A model generated the notes under the pieces. That model made no database searches. It was not told where the DNA came from and saw only the letters and a program-made list of their open reading frames with translations. This document shows, piece after piece, positions 51,890 to 62,000 of a stretch of 64,000 bases of DNA. The DNA is from Catenulispora acidiphila DSM 44928. GTDB taxonomy: Bacteria > Actinomycetota > Actinomycetes > Streptomycetales > Catenulisporaceae. Position numbers and translations under genes: made by a program. How positions within the stretch are numbered: position 1 is the first letter of the stretch; every line of letters begins with the position of its first letter. The stretch spans positions 434,001 to 498,000 of the forward strand of contig NC_013131.1 in the NCBI RefSeq assembly GCF_000024025.1, read 5' to 3'.

Positions 51890-53886
51890 TGGCGCTGGCC
51901 CAGCTGCCGAACCCCGGCGGTCCCCACCTCATCGCGCAGGCGGAGAGGTCTGCGGTCGCGGTCCTCGCGCCCGAAGCTCCTCCGGAGCCGGGCGCGGAGC
52001 CCGCGCTGTGCCTGATCGGGTCAGGGTTCTTCATCACCACCGATCTGGTGCTGACCTGTGCCCACGTCGTCGCCGACGAGCCTGAGCTCTACGTCCTGAG
52101 CGGCAGCGTGACCCTGCGCGTCAAAGCCGTCGAGCTGATCGACCCGCCCTACGACGGCGACGACTCCTGGCCGGTGCCGGACCTGGCCCTGCTGCGCATC
52201 GAACCCGCGCCGCCGGACGACGAGAGCGATCCCTACCCGGTGTGGCTGGACCTCGCGCCCAACGCGTCCTTCATCAGCAGCGCCGGCTACCTCAGTGTGG
52301 GCTACGACAAGCGCGGTCCCGGCGGAGCGGCGGCGCTCGCCAGCCGGCTCTACGATGCCGGCGGCACGCGCAAGGCGAACGCCCCGGGGCTGCCGAGCTT
52401 CACCTACGTCGAGCTCGCCGGCAACACCGTCCCGACATACCGTTCCGGCAGCATGGTCATCGACCTGAGCACCGGACGCGTGACCGGCATCGTCAAAGCA
52501 GCCCGCGCCGAGGACGACGGCGACGGCGGCTACGCGGTCCCCCTGGCCGGCGTCCTGCCGCGCGTACTGTCGCGCCAACTGGGAGTCCAGAAGGCGAAGG
52601 ACATCCTGGCAGCGCACGACTCGTTCCACGCCCGGACCGTGGATTGGCCCGCCATGTGCGAGCACTACTTCACCGGTCCCCAGCCGCCTGGCGCCATACG
52701 GGCAGACTCCACAAAGCTCCCCCTGAACGAAGTCGCCCTCCTCGGTCTCCTGGTATCGATCCGCCACGTCGTCACCGACGCCGAACTCTTCGAGATCATC
52801 CAGAGCCACAGCGGCCTGGAGCTCGCCGCCGACGCCGGCCTCCGCGACGTCGCCCTCGGCCTGGCCGCGACCACCACCTGGAGCTCCACTGACGTCCACA
52901 GCCTCCTGCGCTTCATGGACGGCTTGACCACGCGCCTCGAACACCGCGTCAGCCAGCAGTGGCTGGCCGAAGCGCGGAAGTGGGCTGATGGTCTGGCCGC
53001 GAAGCTCAACCAAACCTCCCGCCTCCGTGCCCTGCGCATGCAGACATCCGCAATACGCCGTACTTCCGGGGCGGCAGAGGCGGGTAGCAGCTCCCTGCGG
53101 GTACTCGTCGATCCGGCGTTCGATCCGGCGGGCGGGTATCACGTCAGTATCCGTATGCACCACAGCGCCGGGGTCGGCGCGGAGCAGTCTCCGGAGGAGA
53201 CCATCGGCAGTGCGAGTGTCCTGGCGCATCTCCGCGATGTCCTGCCCGCCGCGGTCCGGGCCGCCGCGCGCCTGGACGGCGGCTGCCTGATCGACCTCGT
53301 CCTGCCGCTGGACCTGCTGGCCGAGCCGGTGCACAAGTGGGAGGTCTCCGGCTCCACGCCGCTCGGCCACCTGCTTCCGGTCGCGGTCCGCTCGGTGGAG
53401 CGCTACCGGGACCGGGACGACGTGCCGGGCGCCAGGCTGCGCGAGATCTGGGACCGGGCGTCTAAGGAGGCTGTTTCGCTTCAGTGGATCATGTGCGAGG
53501 ATCCTGAGAACACCGGCCGGGCCGTGGAGCACACCGGGCTCGGGCTGGTGAACCCGCCCACCAGCCGGCACCGGCGATCCCGGCGTCTGCTCGACGAGGC
53601 GGTCCAGGACGGCGTGCCGCTGCTGGTCTGGTCGGCGTCCGACTGCGGGGTGGACCACGCCGATCCGCAGAACGTGTCAGTGCTCTGTGCAGGCCCGTAT
53701 TTTCAGGGAATAGCGGAAGAAGCGCTGCGCGACGTCGTTCTGGAAGATGTGCCTCATCGGCTCTTCGCCAAGCGCAGCCAGGCCGGAGCCGAGGAATTGG
53801 ACGCCGTGGCTCTGTTCTGGGACAACCCGGGATTGGGGCACGAAGAGAACCTGTTGACAGAACCCTGCTATCCAGAGGACTCGTGA
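51889..53886 (+). CDS. Trypsin-like protease fused to VMAP-type C-terminal domain
   Basis: 665 residues; start overlaps the previous stop (TAATG). Residues 15-235 are a trypsin-fold protease with H59 in LTCAHVV, D98 in VPDLALL and S186 in YRSGSMV. A helical middle domain (about 265-385) is followed by a C-terminal domain with DLVLPLDLLAEPVHKWEV, LLPVAVRSVERYRD and DEAVQDGVPLLVWSASD. This is the pattern of vWA-MoxR-associated proteins (VMAP-C). No signal peptide, so the protease is intracellular and presumably an effector released by the MoxR/vWA pair. Confidence 0.8.
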   Translation: MALAQLPNPGGPHLIAQAERSAVAVLAPEAPPEPGAEPALCLIGSGFFITTDLVLTCAHVVADEPELYVLSGSVTLRVKAVELIDPPYDGDDSWPVPDLALLRIEPAPPDDESDPYPVWLDLAPNASFISSAGYLSVGYDKRGPGGAAALASRLYDAGGTRKANAPGLPSFTYVELAGNTVPTYRSGSMVIDLSTGRVTGIVKAARAEDDGDGGYAVPLAGVLPRVLSRQLGVQKAKDILAAHDSFHARTVDWPAMCEHYFTGPQPPGAIRADSTKLPLNEVALLGLLVSIRHVVTDAELFEIIQSHSGLELAADAGLRDVALGLAATTTWSSTDVHSLLRFMDGLTTRLEHRVSQQWLAEARKWADGLAAKLNQTSRLRALRMQTSAIRRTSGAAEAGSSSLRVLVDPAFDPAGGYHVSIRMHHSAGVGAEQSPEETIGSASVLAHLRDVLPAAVRAAARLDGGCLIDLVLPLDLLAEPVHKWEVSGSTPLGHLLPVAVRSVERYRDRDDVPGARLREIWDRASKEAVSLQWIMCEDPENTGRAVEHTGLGLVNPPTSRHRRSRRLLDEAVQDGVPLLVWSASDCGVDHADPQNVSVLCAGPYFQGIAEEALRDVVLEDVPHRLFAKRSQAGAEELDAVALFWDNPGLGHEENLLTEPCYPEDS

Positions 53887-53887
53887 T

Positions 53888-54886
53888 ATGAAGGACTGGT
53901 GGATCTTCAAAGGTGAAGGAGTCCCCCATCGTCGTGTCGAGCAGCTGCCGCCGCCCATGGCCTCCCGGAGCTTCGGAGGAGCTCCGTTGGTCGAGCTCAC
54001 GCTCGAGGAGGACCGGGCGGCGGTCGCGCGGCTGGGGCGGTCCGAGGCTGAGCAGCGTCTCCTTTTGTCCGAACCCGATCTGGACTTGATCAACGCCGCC
54101 ATATTGTTGCGCAGACCCTTGCTCGTCACGGGAAAACCCGGCAGCGGCAAGTCCTCGCTGGCCTACGCGATCGCCCGCGAACTCTCCCTGGGACCGGTGC
54201 TGCACTGGTCGATCACCAGCCGGACCGGCGTCAAGGAAGGCCTCTACGGCTACGACGCGCTCGGTCGGCTGGAGGAGACGAATCTGCGCCGGATCATGGG
54301 CGCGGACACCGCTCCCGACCTCGGTGAGTACATACGCCTCGGTCCGCTCGGAACTGCCTTGCTGCCGCAGAAGCACCCGCGTGTCCTCTTGATCGACGAG
54401 CTGGACAAGAGCGATCTCGATCTGCCCAATGACCTGTTGCATGTCTTCGAGAACGGCGAGTTCGAGATCGAGGAGGTGGTCCGGCAGCGCGGCACCGACT
54501 CCGTCGAGGTCGGCGTCACCGGCCAGCCGACCCCGGTCACGGTGCACGGCGGCCTCGTGCGCTGCAACGCGTTCCCCATCGTCGTGCTCACCGACAACGG
54601 CGAGCGCGACTTCTCCGCGGCGTTCCTGCGCCGCTGCGTCCGCCTCAAGCTCGCCGACCCGGATCGCGACCGCCTGGTCGGCATCGTCGAGGCGCACCTG
54701 GGCGAGGAAGGCGTGCGAACCGGGCGCACGCTGATCGAGGACTTCCTGGTCAAGCGCCGGGCCGGCACGGTCGCGACCGACCAGCTGCTCGGCGCCGTCT
54801 ACCTGGCGATCGCGGCCAAGCTCGGCGGCACGGACCGGGCCGAGCTGGCCGACCGGATCATGGCTCCGCTCGACCAGGTGGGGTGA
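53888..54886 (+). CDS. MoxR-type AAA+ ATPase of the VMAP system
   Basis: 332 residues; begins one base after the trypsin-VMAP stop. Walker A is TGKPGSGKSS at about 80-89, Walker B LLIDELDKSD near 168, followed by sensor 1 VVLTDNGERDFSAAFLRRC with the likely Arg finger. MoxR ATPases act with vWA proteins as chaperone-like switches. Its stop overlaps the vWA gene (GTGA), so the two are translated together. Confidence 0.88.
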   Translation: MKDWWIFKGEGVPHRRVEQLPPPMASRSFGGAPLVELTLEEDRAAVARLGRSEAEQRLLLSEPDLDLINAAILLRRPLLVTGKPGSGKSSLAYAIARELSLGPVLHWSITSRTGVKEGLYGYDALGRLEETNLRRIMGADTAPDLGEYIRLGPLGTALLPQKHPRVLLIDELDKSDLDLPNDLLHVFENGEFEIEEVVRQRGTDSVEVGVTGQPTPVTVHGGLVRCNAFPIVVLTDNGERDFSAAFLRRCVRLKLADPDRDRLVGIVEAHLGEEGVRTGRTLIEDFLVKRRAGTVATDQLLGAVYLAIAAKLGGTDRAELADRIMAPLDQVG

Positions 54887-57351
54887 CCCGCATCGTGCCG
54901 GACGACGCGCGGGCGGCGCTCGCGGACTTCATCGAGGCGGTGGCGCCGGCGGAGCTGTCGGCTGAGGAGATCGCCGAGGCGCTGTGGCTGGCGCAGTGGA
55001 TCAACCAGTCCGCGGGCGCGACAGCCGGCTCCGCCGAGCCACAGCAGGAATCCGGTCAGGAGGCGCCGCCTCCACACCGCGTTCCGGTGTCGATTCCCAG
55101 AACCCCCGCCGGACGCCAGCAGCCTGCCCGAGCGCACCCGCCGGCCACCGTCGCCGACGCCGAATCAGAGCCCGAGCGCCGCACCTCGCCACCCCCGCGG
55201 CTCATGGGATCGGCGCTGATCCGCGTGCCCTCGCCGACCGGGTCGGAGGCGGTGCGCTTCGCCCGCTCGCTGCGGCGCCTGCGGCCGCTGCCGGTCCGCC
55301 GCGCCCCTGGCACGGCGGACGCCGCCGCGACCGTGGACGAGGCGGAGACGGCGCGCTTCGCGGCGGAGACCGGGCTGCTCTGGCCGGTCTACACGCGCCA
55401 GCGTCCCCGGCGCGGCGTCGCGAAGGTAGTCGTCGACACCTCGGTGTCCATGCAGGTGTGGGAAGGGCTCGAGGAGGACATCGTCAGAGGCCTGTCGCTG
55501 TCGCGCGTCTTCCGCAGGGTCGAGACGTGGTCCCTGTACCAGCGCGGCGAGACGGCTGTGGTGTGCGAACGCAGAGCCGGAGTCGCCGCCGGGCACGAAG
55601 GTCCCCTGGCACGGCTCGCCGACGGGTCCGGGGACGGCGCCGTCCTCATCCTGTCCGACGGCGTCGCAAGGCTCTGGTACGACGGCGCCGTGCTGGACGC
55701 CGTCGATCGCCTCGCCGTCCAAGGTCCCGTCGCGCTCGTCCAGCCGCTGCCGAATCGGCTGTGGCGCCGGACAGGGCTCCGTCCGAGGCTGACGACGGTC
55801 ACCGGAACCGCCCGAGGTCCCGAAGCCCTGCACCTGACGCGCGTCGCGATCGGGACCGCGGCGCCGGCGGTCCCGATCATCGAGGCGGACGAGTCCTGGT
55901 TCGCCACCTGGGCCGCACTGGCATCCGGGCGCCTGGCGACGGCTCGCTTCGCGGTGCTCGGCTCCCGATCGCCCGCCGGCTACGCGCAGTCGGTGGCGGC
56001 GGGCGGCGTCCAGGAACCCGGCCAGCTGGTCGGCGACGGAATGGCGGTCCCGGTCGTCCGCCGCTTCCGCGCCGCCGCGAGTCAGGGCGCGCGCGAACTG
56101 GCCGCCGCGCTGTCTGTCGTGCCGCTCAGTCTGCCGATCATGCAGATGGTCCTCGCCACCTGCTTCCCCGACCGGAGCCGCGCGCACCTGGCCGAGGTGA
56201 TCACCGGCGGCCTGATGCAGCGCGATCCCAAGGTCCCGGAAGGCGGCGGCCCGCCGGCGTTCCGCTGGCTGCCCGGCGTCGGCGAGGAGCTGCGCCGGGA
56301 GGTGGACGACCGCCAGGCCGAACGCGTGCGCGCCGCGCTGTCGGGCTACCTGGACGCCGAGCTCGGGTTCCGGCCGGACTCGCGCGGCTTCATCGCCATC
56401 ATGGGCACGCCCGCGATGCCGGCCGAGCGGGAGGGACGGTTCGGTAGTCCATTCGCGCGGATTCTGCCCGACACGGTCCGCCGGGCCCTGAACCATGCCG
56501 GCGTCGCCTATACCGTGTCCGACACGGTGGGTACCGCTTCGGAAGCACAGCGCATCACGCACGCCCTGGCTCTGGCCGAAGCGGCCCGGAACACTGGACG
56601 GAGTGCGGAGATCGACGAGGCCATCGAGGCGGCGAGGCTGGCGGTGAGCGAGGCCGCAGGCCGGGACTGGCCGCTGACCGACGCGCTGGCCGAGCTGCTC
56701 GAGCACCGCGGCCGTCGCGAGGGGTCGCCGTTCGACGCCGAGGAGGCAGTCATCGTCCTGCGCGAGTACGTCGACCGGGCGCCGGCGGACGACCCGCACC
56801 GCCAAGAGGGTCTGGAACGCCTCGCCGACGCCCTGCTGGCGCGGTATCAGAGCACCGAGTCGCCCGACGACCTCGACGACGCCATCCGGATGCGCCGCCG
56901 GCTCGCCGAGGCCGAGGACGCCGCCCAGGACCAGCTGGTGCTCCTCGCCGACGCCCTGCTCGAGCACCACCGGCTCACCGGCGCCTCGCTGTCCGCCTAC
57001 GAGGCGACCGATCTGATGAGCGGTCTGCGCCGCACCGGCCAGAGCGAGGGCGTGCGCGTCGCCGCCACCGCGATCCTGGCCCGCGGGCTGGACATCATGA
57101 GCCGCTCGACACGCGCCGAGGAGGACATCGAGGCCTCCGACGCGGTGTGGCTCGCGCTCATGCCGGAACTCGGCGAGCTGACCGAGGACCAGGCCGCCGT
57201 CACGCGCACCGCGATCGAGGCGCGGATCCGGTTCCACAAGAGTTCGGGGCGCGCCGGGCGTGCGCGCGCCCTGGAGGCCGCGTATGAAGACGCCCTGGGC
57301 CGTCTGGGGCAGCAGTGGGGTCTGCCGGGAGCGCAGGCCTCCGCGATCTGA
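54883..57351 (+). CDS. vWA-like SAV_2336-type protein with C-terminal TPR-like repeats
   Basis: 822 residues from a GTG overlapping the MoxR stop. Residues 1-40 are helical (ARAALADFIEAVAPAELSAEEIAEALWLAQW), the SAV_2336 N-terminal pattern. After a Pro-rich linker the vWA-like domain holds D185-T-S-V-S-M, an approximate metal-site motif, and later VLILSDGVARLW. A helical region with IMQMVLATCFPDRSRAHLAEVITGGLM follows. From about 560 on, TPR-like repeats run to the end. It should pair with MoxR to control the trypsin-VMAP effector. Confidence 0.82.
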   Translation: MTRIVPDDARAALADFIEAVAPAELSAEEIAEALWLAQWINQSAGATAGSAEPQQESGQEAPPPHRVPVSIPRTPAGRQQPARAHPPATVADAESEPERRTSPPPRLMGSALIRVPSPTGSEAVRFARSLRRLRPLPVRRAPGTADAAATVDEAETARFAAETGLLWPVYTRQRPRRGVAKVVVDTSVSMQVWEGLEEDIVRGLSLSRVFRRVETWSLYQRGETAVVCERRAGVAAGHEGPLARLADGSGDGAVLILSDGVARLWYDGAVLDAVDRLAVQGPVALVQPLPNRLWRRTGLRPRLTTVTGTARGPEALHLTRVAIGTAAPAVPIIEADESWFATWAALASGRLATARFAVLGSRSPAGYAQSVAAGGVQEPGQLVGDGMAVPVVRRFRAAASQGARELAAALSVVPLSLPIMQMVLATCFPDRSRAHLAEVITGGLMQRDPKVPEGGGPPAFRWLPGVGEELRREVDDRQAERVRAALSGYLDAELGFRPDSRGFIAIMGTPAMPAEREGRFGSPFARILPDTVRRALNHAGVAYTVSDTVGTASEAQRITHALALAEAARNTGRSAEIDEAIEAARLAVSEAAGRDWPLTDALAELLEHRGRREGSPFDAEEAVIVLREYVDRAPADDPHRQEGLERLADALLARYQSTESPDDLDDAIRMRRRLAEAEDAAQDQLVLLADALLEHHRLTGASLSAYEATDLMSGLRRTGQSEGVRVAATAILARGLDIMSRSTRAEEDIEASDAVWLALMPELGELTEDQAAVTRTAIEARIRFHKSSGRAGRARALEAAYEDALGRLGQQWGLPGAQASAI

Positions 57352-57456
57352 CGCGTCGACCGGGCGGCGCCGACCCGCCTGGAGTCGCCCCGTCGCGGCC
57401 GGACTCTGCCCGCCTGTCGAGAGTTGGTCAGAGCCCTGAATTAAGTGGCGTCCTGA

Positions 57457-57474
57457 CGGGTACCTAGTTACCCG
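57457..57474. repeat. Small inverted repeat before the peptide gene
   Basis: CGGGTA (57457-57462) and TACCCG (57469-57474) flank CCTAGT in the 208-base gap before the peptide gene. It could be an operator or weak hairpin; nothing else in this gap is distinctive. Confidence 0.4.
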
Positions 57475-57559
57475 GGATTGCACAAGCAGGCGCTCACAGA
57501 CGAGCCGCGACCTCTGCGGCCGGCCGGTCGGGGAGGCCGCCACAGGGAGGGGATCCCGA

Positions 57560-57793
57560 TTGGAACGCACGATCACCGCGGCCCTCGAAACCGACGGGTC
57601 GGCCGCGGGCGTTGACGTCTCCGGTTTCGCCGCCGGCCACGACCTGGCCTGGACCGAACCGGGACCGGAGACGGTCCCTTCGCCGCTGGCCCGGGGGATG
57701 CAACGGCTGCTGGCCGAGTACGTGCAGGAGACCGAGTGGGTCGTCGGCTGGAGTTCCTGCCTGCTGCCCCCGCCGCCGGACCGGGCGCCTTGA
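57560..57793 (+). CDS. FxsA-like RiPP precursor with Trp-Ser-Ser core and C-terminal tail
   Basis: 77 residues from a TTG with GGGAGGGGA six bases upstream. The leader contains VDVSGFAAG and SPLARGMQRLLAEYVQE, like FxSxx-COOH precursors. Near the end is VVGW64-S-S66-C-L, aligned with the FxS core that FxsB-type enzymes cross-link, but with Trp for Phe and nine extra residues LPPPPDRAP after it. Its 3' part overlaps the radical SAM gene. I infer that the enzyme forms a Trp-Ser three-residue cyclophane here; this is not proved by sequence. Confidence 0.68.
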   Translation: MERTITAALETDGSAAGVDVSGFAAGHDLAWTEPGPETVPSPLARGMQRLLAEYVQETEWVVGWSSCLLPPPPDRAP

Positions 57794-58959
57794 GCCTCGA
57801 CACCGGCGCGGGGCTGCCGAGGCCGGCGCGAGCCGGCTGGACGGCGACGGGACTGCGGCAGTTCGTGCTCAAGCTGCATTCCCGCTGCAACCTCGCCTGC
57901 AGCTACTGCTACATCTACGAAGGTCCCGACCAGAGCTGGCGGGACAAGCCGGGCACGATGAGCCCGGAGACGATCGCCCTGACCGCCTCCCGGATCGCCG
58001 AGCACGTCGCGACCCACCGTCCGCCCTGGATCGAGGTGGTCCTGCACGGCGGCGAGCCGTTGATGGCCGGGTTGCCGGTGCTGCGCAACGCCGCCGAGAC
58101 GATTCGCGCCGCCGTCCCGGACACCACCGCCGTCCGGCTCATCGTGCAGACCAACGGCTTGCTGCTGACCGAGCAGATGCTCGAAGGGCTCGACGCCCTC
58201 GGCATCCTGGTCGCGGTCAGCATCGACGGATCGGCCTCGGACAACGATCGGCGGCGCCGCTTCCGGGACGGTCGGGGCAGCTTCGACGCGGTCTCGACAG
58301 GGCTGCGGATGCTTACCTCGGAACGCTTCCGCCACCTGTTCGTCGGCTTCCTGTGCGTCATCGACCTGGAGTCCGATCCGCTGGCCGTCTACGAGGCGCT
58401 CACCGTCTGGGACCCGCCGACCGTGGATCTGCTGCTCCCACACCGGACCTGGGCCGATCCGCCGCCGCCCGGCGCGCGCTACGCAGCCTGGCTCTCAGAG
58501 GTCTTCGATCACTGGTACCGCTCGGGCAGCGCCACCGGCATCCGCGTCTTCGACGAGATCATCGCGGTCCTGCTCGGCGCCCGCACCGGCACGACGGCGA
58601 TCGGTGCCGGACCGGTCCAGCACGTCACCGTGGAGACCGACGGATCGCTCGAGGCCGACGACATCCTTAAGATCGCTTATGCCGGCGCGCCGGAGACCGG
58701 ACTGACTCTCGCCCGCCATAGTTTCGACGACTATTTGGCAACACCGGCATTAATGGATCGGCGAAGCGGAATCGACGCACTGTGCCGTGAGTGCCGCGAG
58801 TGCCCGATTGTCGGAGTTTGTGGCGGCGGAACCTATCCACACCGCTTTCGCCCCGGTCACGGCTTCGCCAACCCGTCGGCTTATTGTCATGACCTAATGG
58901 CGGTCATCAGCCATATCAAAGAGGCGATCATCGGCGATCTATCAGGTCGTCCGGCATGA
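57736..58959 (+). CDS. FxsB-type radical SAM/SPASM peptide maturase
   Basis: 407 residues from GTG 57736 (AGGAG five bases upstream), overlapping the peptide gene by 58 bases; a TTG at 57790 overlapping its stop (TTGA) is the alternative. The radical SAM motif is C52-NLA-C56-SY-C59 in LHSRCNLACSYCYIYEGPDQSW, then VVLHGGEPLMAG, QTNGLLL and SIDG. The C-terminal SPASM region has LCRECRECPIVGVCGGG and a later Cys in AYCHDL. Very close to the FxsB pattern, which cross-links the precursor side chains. Confidence 0.88.
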   Translation: MGRRLEFLPAAPAAGPGALSLDTGAGLPRPARAGWTATGLRQFVLKLHSRCNLACSYCYIYEGPDQSWRDKPGTMSPETIALTASRIAEHVATHRPPWIEVVLHGGEPLMAGLPVLRNAAETIRAAVPDTTAVRLIVQTNGLLLTEQMLEGLDALGILVAVSIDGSASDNDRRRRFRDGRGSFDAVSTGLRMLTSERFRHLFVGFLCVIDLESDPLAVYEALTVWDPPTVDLLLPHRTWADPPPPGARYAAWLSEVFDHWYRSGSATGIRVFDEIIAVLLGARTGTTAIGAGPVQHVTVETDGSLEADDILKIAYAGAPETGLTLARHSFDDYLATPALMDRRSGIDALCRECRECPIVGVCGGGTYPHRFRPGHGFANPSAYCHDLMAVISHIKEAIIGDLSGRPA

Positions 58960-59086
58960 GAGGCAAGGGGTCGGCGGCGGCCGGAAAAACACCGCAGCGA
59001 TCTGATTCGCCAGCGCCGTCGGAAACGCAGGGTTCGAGTATAGGCTGGGTTCGTCGGCTCGAATCCAGGCCTGTTGAGGGGTAGTA

Positions 59087-62000
59087 GTGGTGCTGCACAG
59101 CGCGATCCCCGGCGTCCGTGACGCCCTCGTCGTCCACTGCGATGCGGACGAGACGTGGGTGTCGTGGATCGACGAGGCGCTCGCCGACCAAGGGTTCCAG
59201 ACGCACCGGCTGTCCTGGACGGCCGACGGCGAGGATCTGGGCCGGACGATCGGGGATGTGCTCGGCGGCGGCGTCAGCTGCTGCGTCGTGGTGCTCAGCG
59301 AGGCGTTCCTGGCCGCCGCCGACTACTCGCCCCAGCAGTGGCGCACCGCGCTGCGCGACAGCGCCGACCTGCTCGACCGGCTGTTCCCGGTGGTCGTGGA
59401 CCGCGCGCAGCTGCCGGCCGAACTGCCGCTGGAAGTGCGCCAGCAGATCATCGACATCTCGGACGTCGGCGAGCAGGCGGCGCGCGAACGCCTGATCCAG
59501 GCGGTCTCCGGCGAGCCGCCGGTCGGGAGGGTCCCGGTGCGCACGCGCGAAGGCAAGGTCCGCACCCGGTTCCCGGCCAGCGATCCGGCGATCTGGTGTC
59601 CGTGGACGCCCAACAGGAACTTCTCCTTCGTGGGCCGGGACAAGGAACTCAAGGCTCTGCACGCCCGGCTGTGGGACGCGCCGCGCGGGCAGGCGCGGGT
59701 GGCGGTCACCGGGCTCGGCGGCGTCGGCAAGTCGCAGATCGCCGTCGAGTACATGTACCGCTATCAGAGCGAGTACGACGCGGTGTGGTTCGTGCGCGCG
59801 ACCCGGACCGCGATCGCCCGGCAGGACGTCGTCAACGTCGGCGCGGAGCTCGGCGCCCCGAGCGCGGACGACCTGCAGGCCGGTATCGACGGCGCCTTGC
59901 GCGCGCTGCTCGAGGACGCGCGGACGCGGCGCTGGCTCGTCGTGATCGACGACGCCCGCTCCGCCGCCGCGGTGAAGGACCTGCTGCCCAGCTTCCCCGG
60001 CCAGCACGGCCACGTCATCATCACCTCGACGGACGAGAACTGGACGGACATCGCCGCCGAGCTCCCGATCCAGCCGATGTCCGCCGAGGAGAGCTTCCGC
60101 TATCTGCGCTCCAGGCTGCCGGAGACCGGCGACGAGGACCTGCAGGCTCTGGTCGGGTACTGCGACGGTCTGCCGATCGCCATGGACCTGGCCGCCGCGC
60201 AGGTGCGGGGCGCGGCGCAGTCGGTGCGGGCGTTCCTGCAGTCGGCGTCCGAGCGCGGCGTCGACCAGTACCAGGTCAAGCTCGGACGCCACGAGAAGAC
60301 GGTCGCGCAGACCTATCTGACCGCCTTGGACAGCGTGGGCCGCGAGGTCCCCGCCGCCGGCGAGCTGCTGCGCCTGTTGTCCTTCATGGCCAGCGCCCCG
60401 ATCCCGATCCGGCTGTTCGGCGCGCTGAGCCAGGACAGCGGTCTTCCGGAACTGGCCGACCTCGCGCAGGTTTCCCGCGGATTCGCGGACTCCTCGGCGC
60501 TGCTCGGGATGCTCAGCGAGATCCGCAAGCACTCGCTGGCGACCATCGGGCTCCAGGGCGAGGAATCGGTCATCTCCATGCACCGGGTCCCGCAGCGGGT
60601 CATCGTCGCCGACATCGCCGAGGACCAGGCGCTGCGCTACCGCCACGCGGTCCACCTGATGCTGCGCGCCCGCGACATCGGCGCCGCGCGGACGTCGGCG
60701 CAGTGGCTGGTGATGCTGGAGATCTGGCGCAACCTGGAGTCCTCGGACGGCTGGGACTGCGAGCTGTGCGCCGCGGACATCTCCTGCCGGCAGATGATGC
60801 TGCACGTCATCAGGGCTCTGATGATCTGGAGCGAGTCGACGCAGTGCGAGGCGGCCGCCGCCCGCGCCATCGCGGCGTGGACACCGGTCCTGGGCCCGCA
60901 CCACACCGACGTCCGCGAAGCCACGCTGGAGCGCGCGAACGCGTTGCGCAACATGGGCCGGGCCGGCGAAGCGCTGGAGCTGGACGAGGCGCTGGCCCGC
61001 GACGTCGCCGAGATGCCGGACGTACGCCCGGCGATCGCGATCCGCACCGGTCTGAACCGGGGCGGCGACCTGCGCCGCCTGGGCCGGTTCGCGGACGCGA
61101 GCACCATCGACACGCAGACCCGGGACCGGGCCGTCGACGAGTTCGGCGAGATCGACCGGCTCAGCCTCATGGCCCGCGGCAACGTCTCGGTGTCCTACCT
61201 CCTGCTCGGCGAAGCCGCGAACGCCATGCGGAACGACGAGGACCTGGTCCGCGACCAGGTGCGCCTGCGCGGCGACGGCGACCGGGCGGCGTTCCAGACC
61301 CGCACCCGCATCGCCCGCGCGCACCGCGACATGGGGCAGTACCGCAGCGCCGTGGAGATGCAGGAGCACAACACCTACCGCTGCGAGCGGGTGTTCGGTC
61401 CCCACGACGCGACCACCCTGACGGCGAAGGGCACCCTCGCCAGCTGCCTGCGCAAGGCCGGCCAGTACGAGGAGGCGCGCCGCGTCGCCTCCACGACGGT
61501 GACCGACCTGCAGAAGCTGATCGGCGACCGGCACCCGGAGATGGTGCTGGCGATGACCGAGCTGGCCAACTGCCTCGTCCGCACCGACCGCCGCGCCGAC
61601 GCCGCCGAACTGGGCCGCCAGGCGCTGATGCTCGCGGTGGAGGTCTGCGGCACCGACCACCCCTTCACCGCCATCTGCCAGAACAACCTCGCCCTGGTCC
61701 ACCTGGTGCAGCACGAGCCCTTCGAGGCCGAGACCCTGCTGAACGAGGCGGCGCAGGTCTTCGCCGCACTGCCGACCGACCACCCGCACCAGCTGATCGT
61801 CGCGGCGAACCTGGCCACCGCCCTCTGGGACCGCGGCGAGTACACGAAGGCCGAGGACCTGGAGAAGCAGCTCGAGCCCAAGTTCGTCCAAGCCCTCGGC
61901 GAGAACCACCCGACCACCCTGGCCGTCGCCTCCAACCGCGTCACCACCTTCGACGCCCTCGCCGGCGACGACGCCACCCGCCGCACCATCAACAACGCCC

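Noticed and set aside
55165-58443. A 1092-codon open frame on the minus strand
   Set aside because: It is antisense to the vWA and radical SAM genes, has shadow-like composition (Arg, Gly, Ala, Asp, Gln) and no family motif; the plus-strand genes have clear domains.
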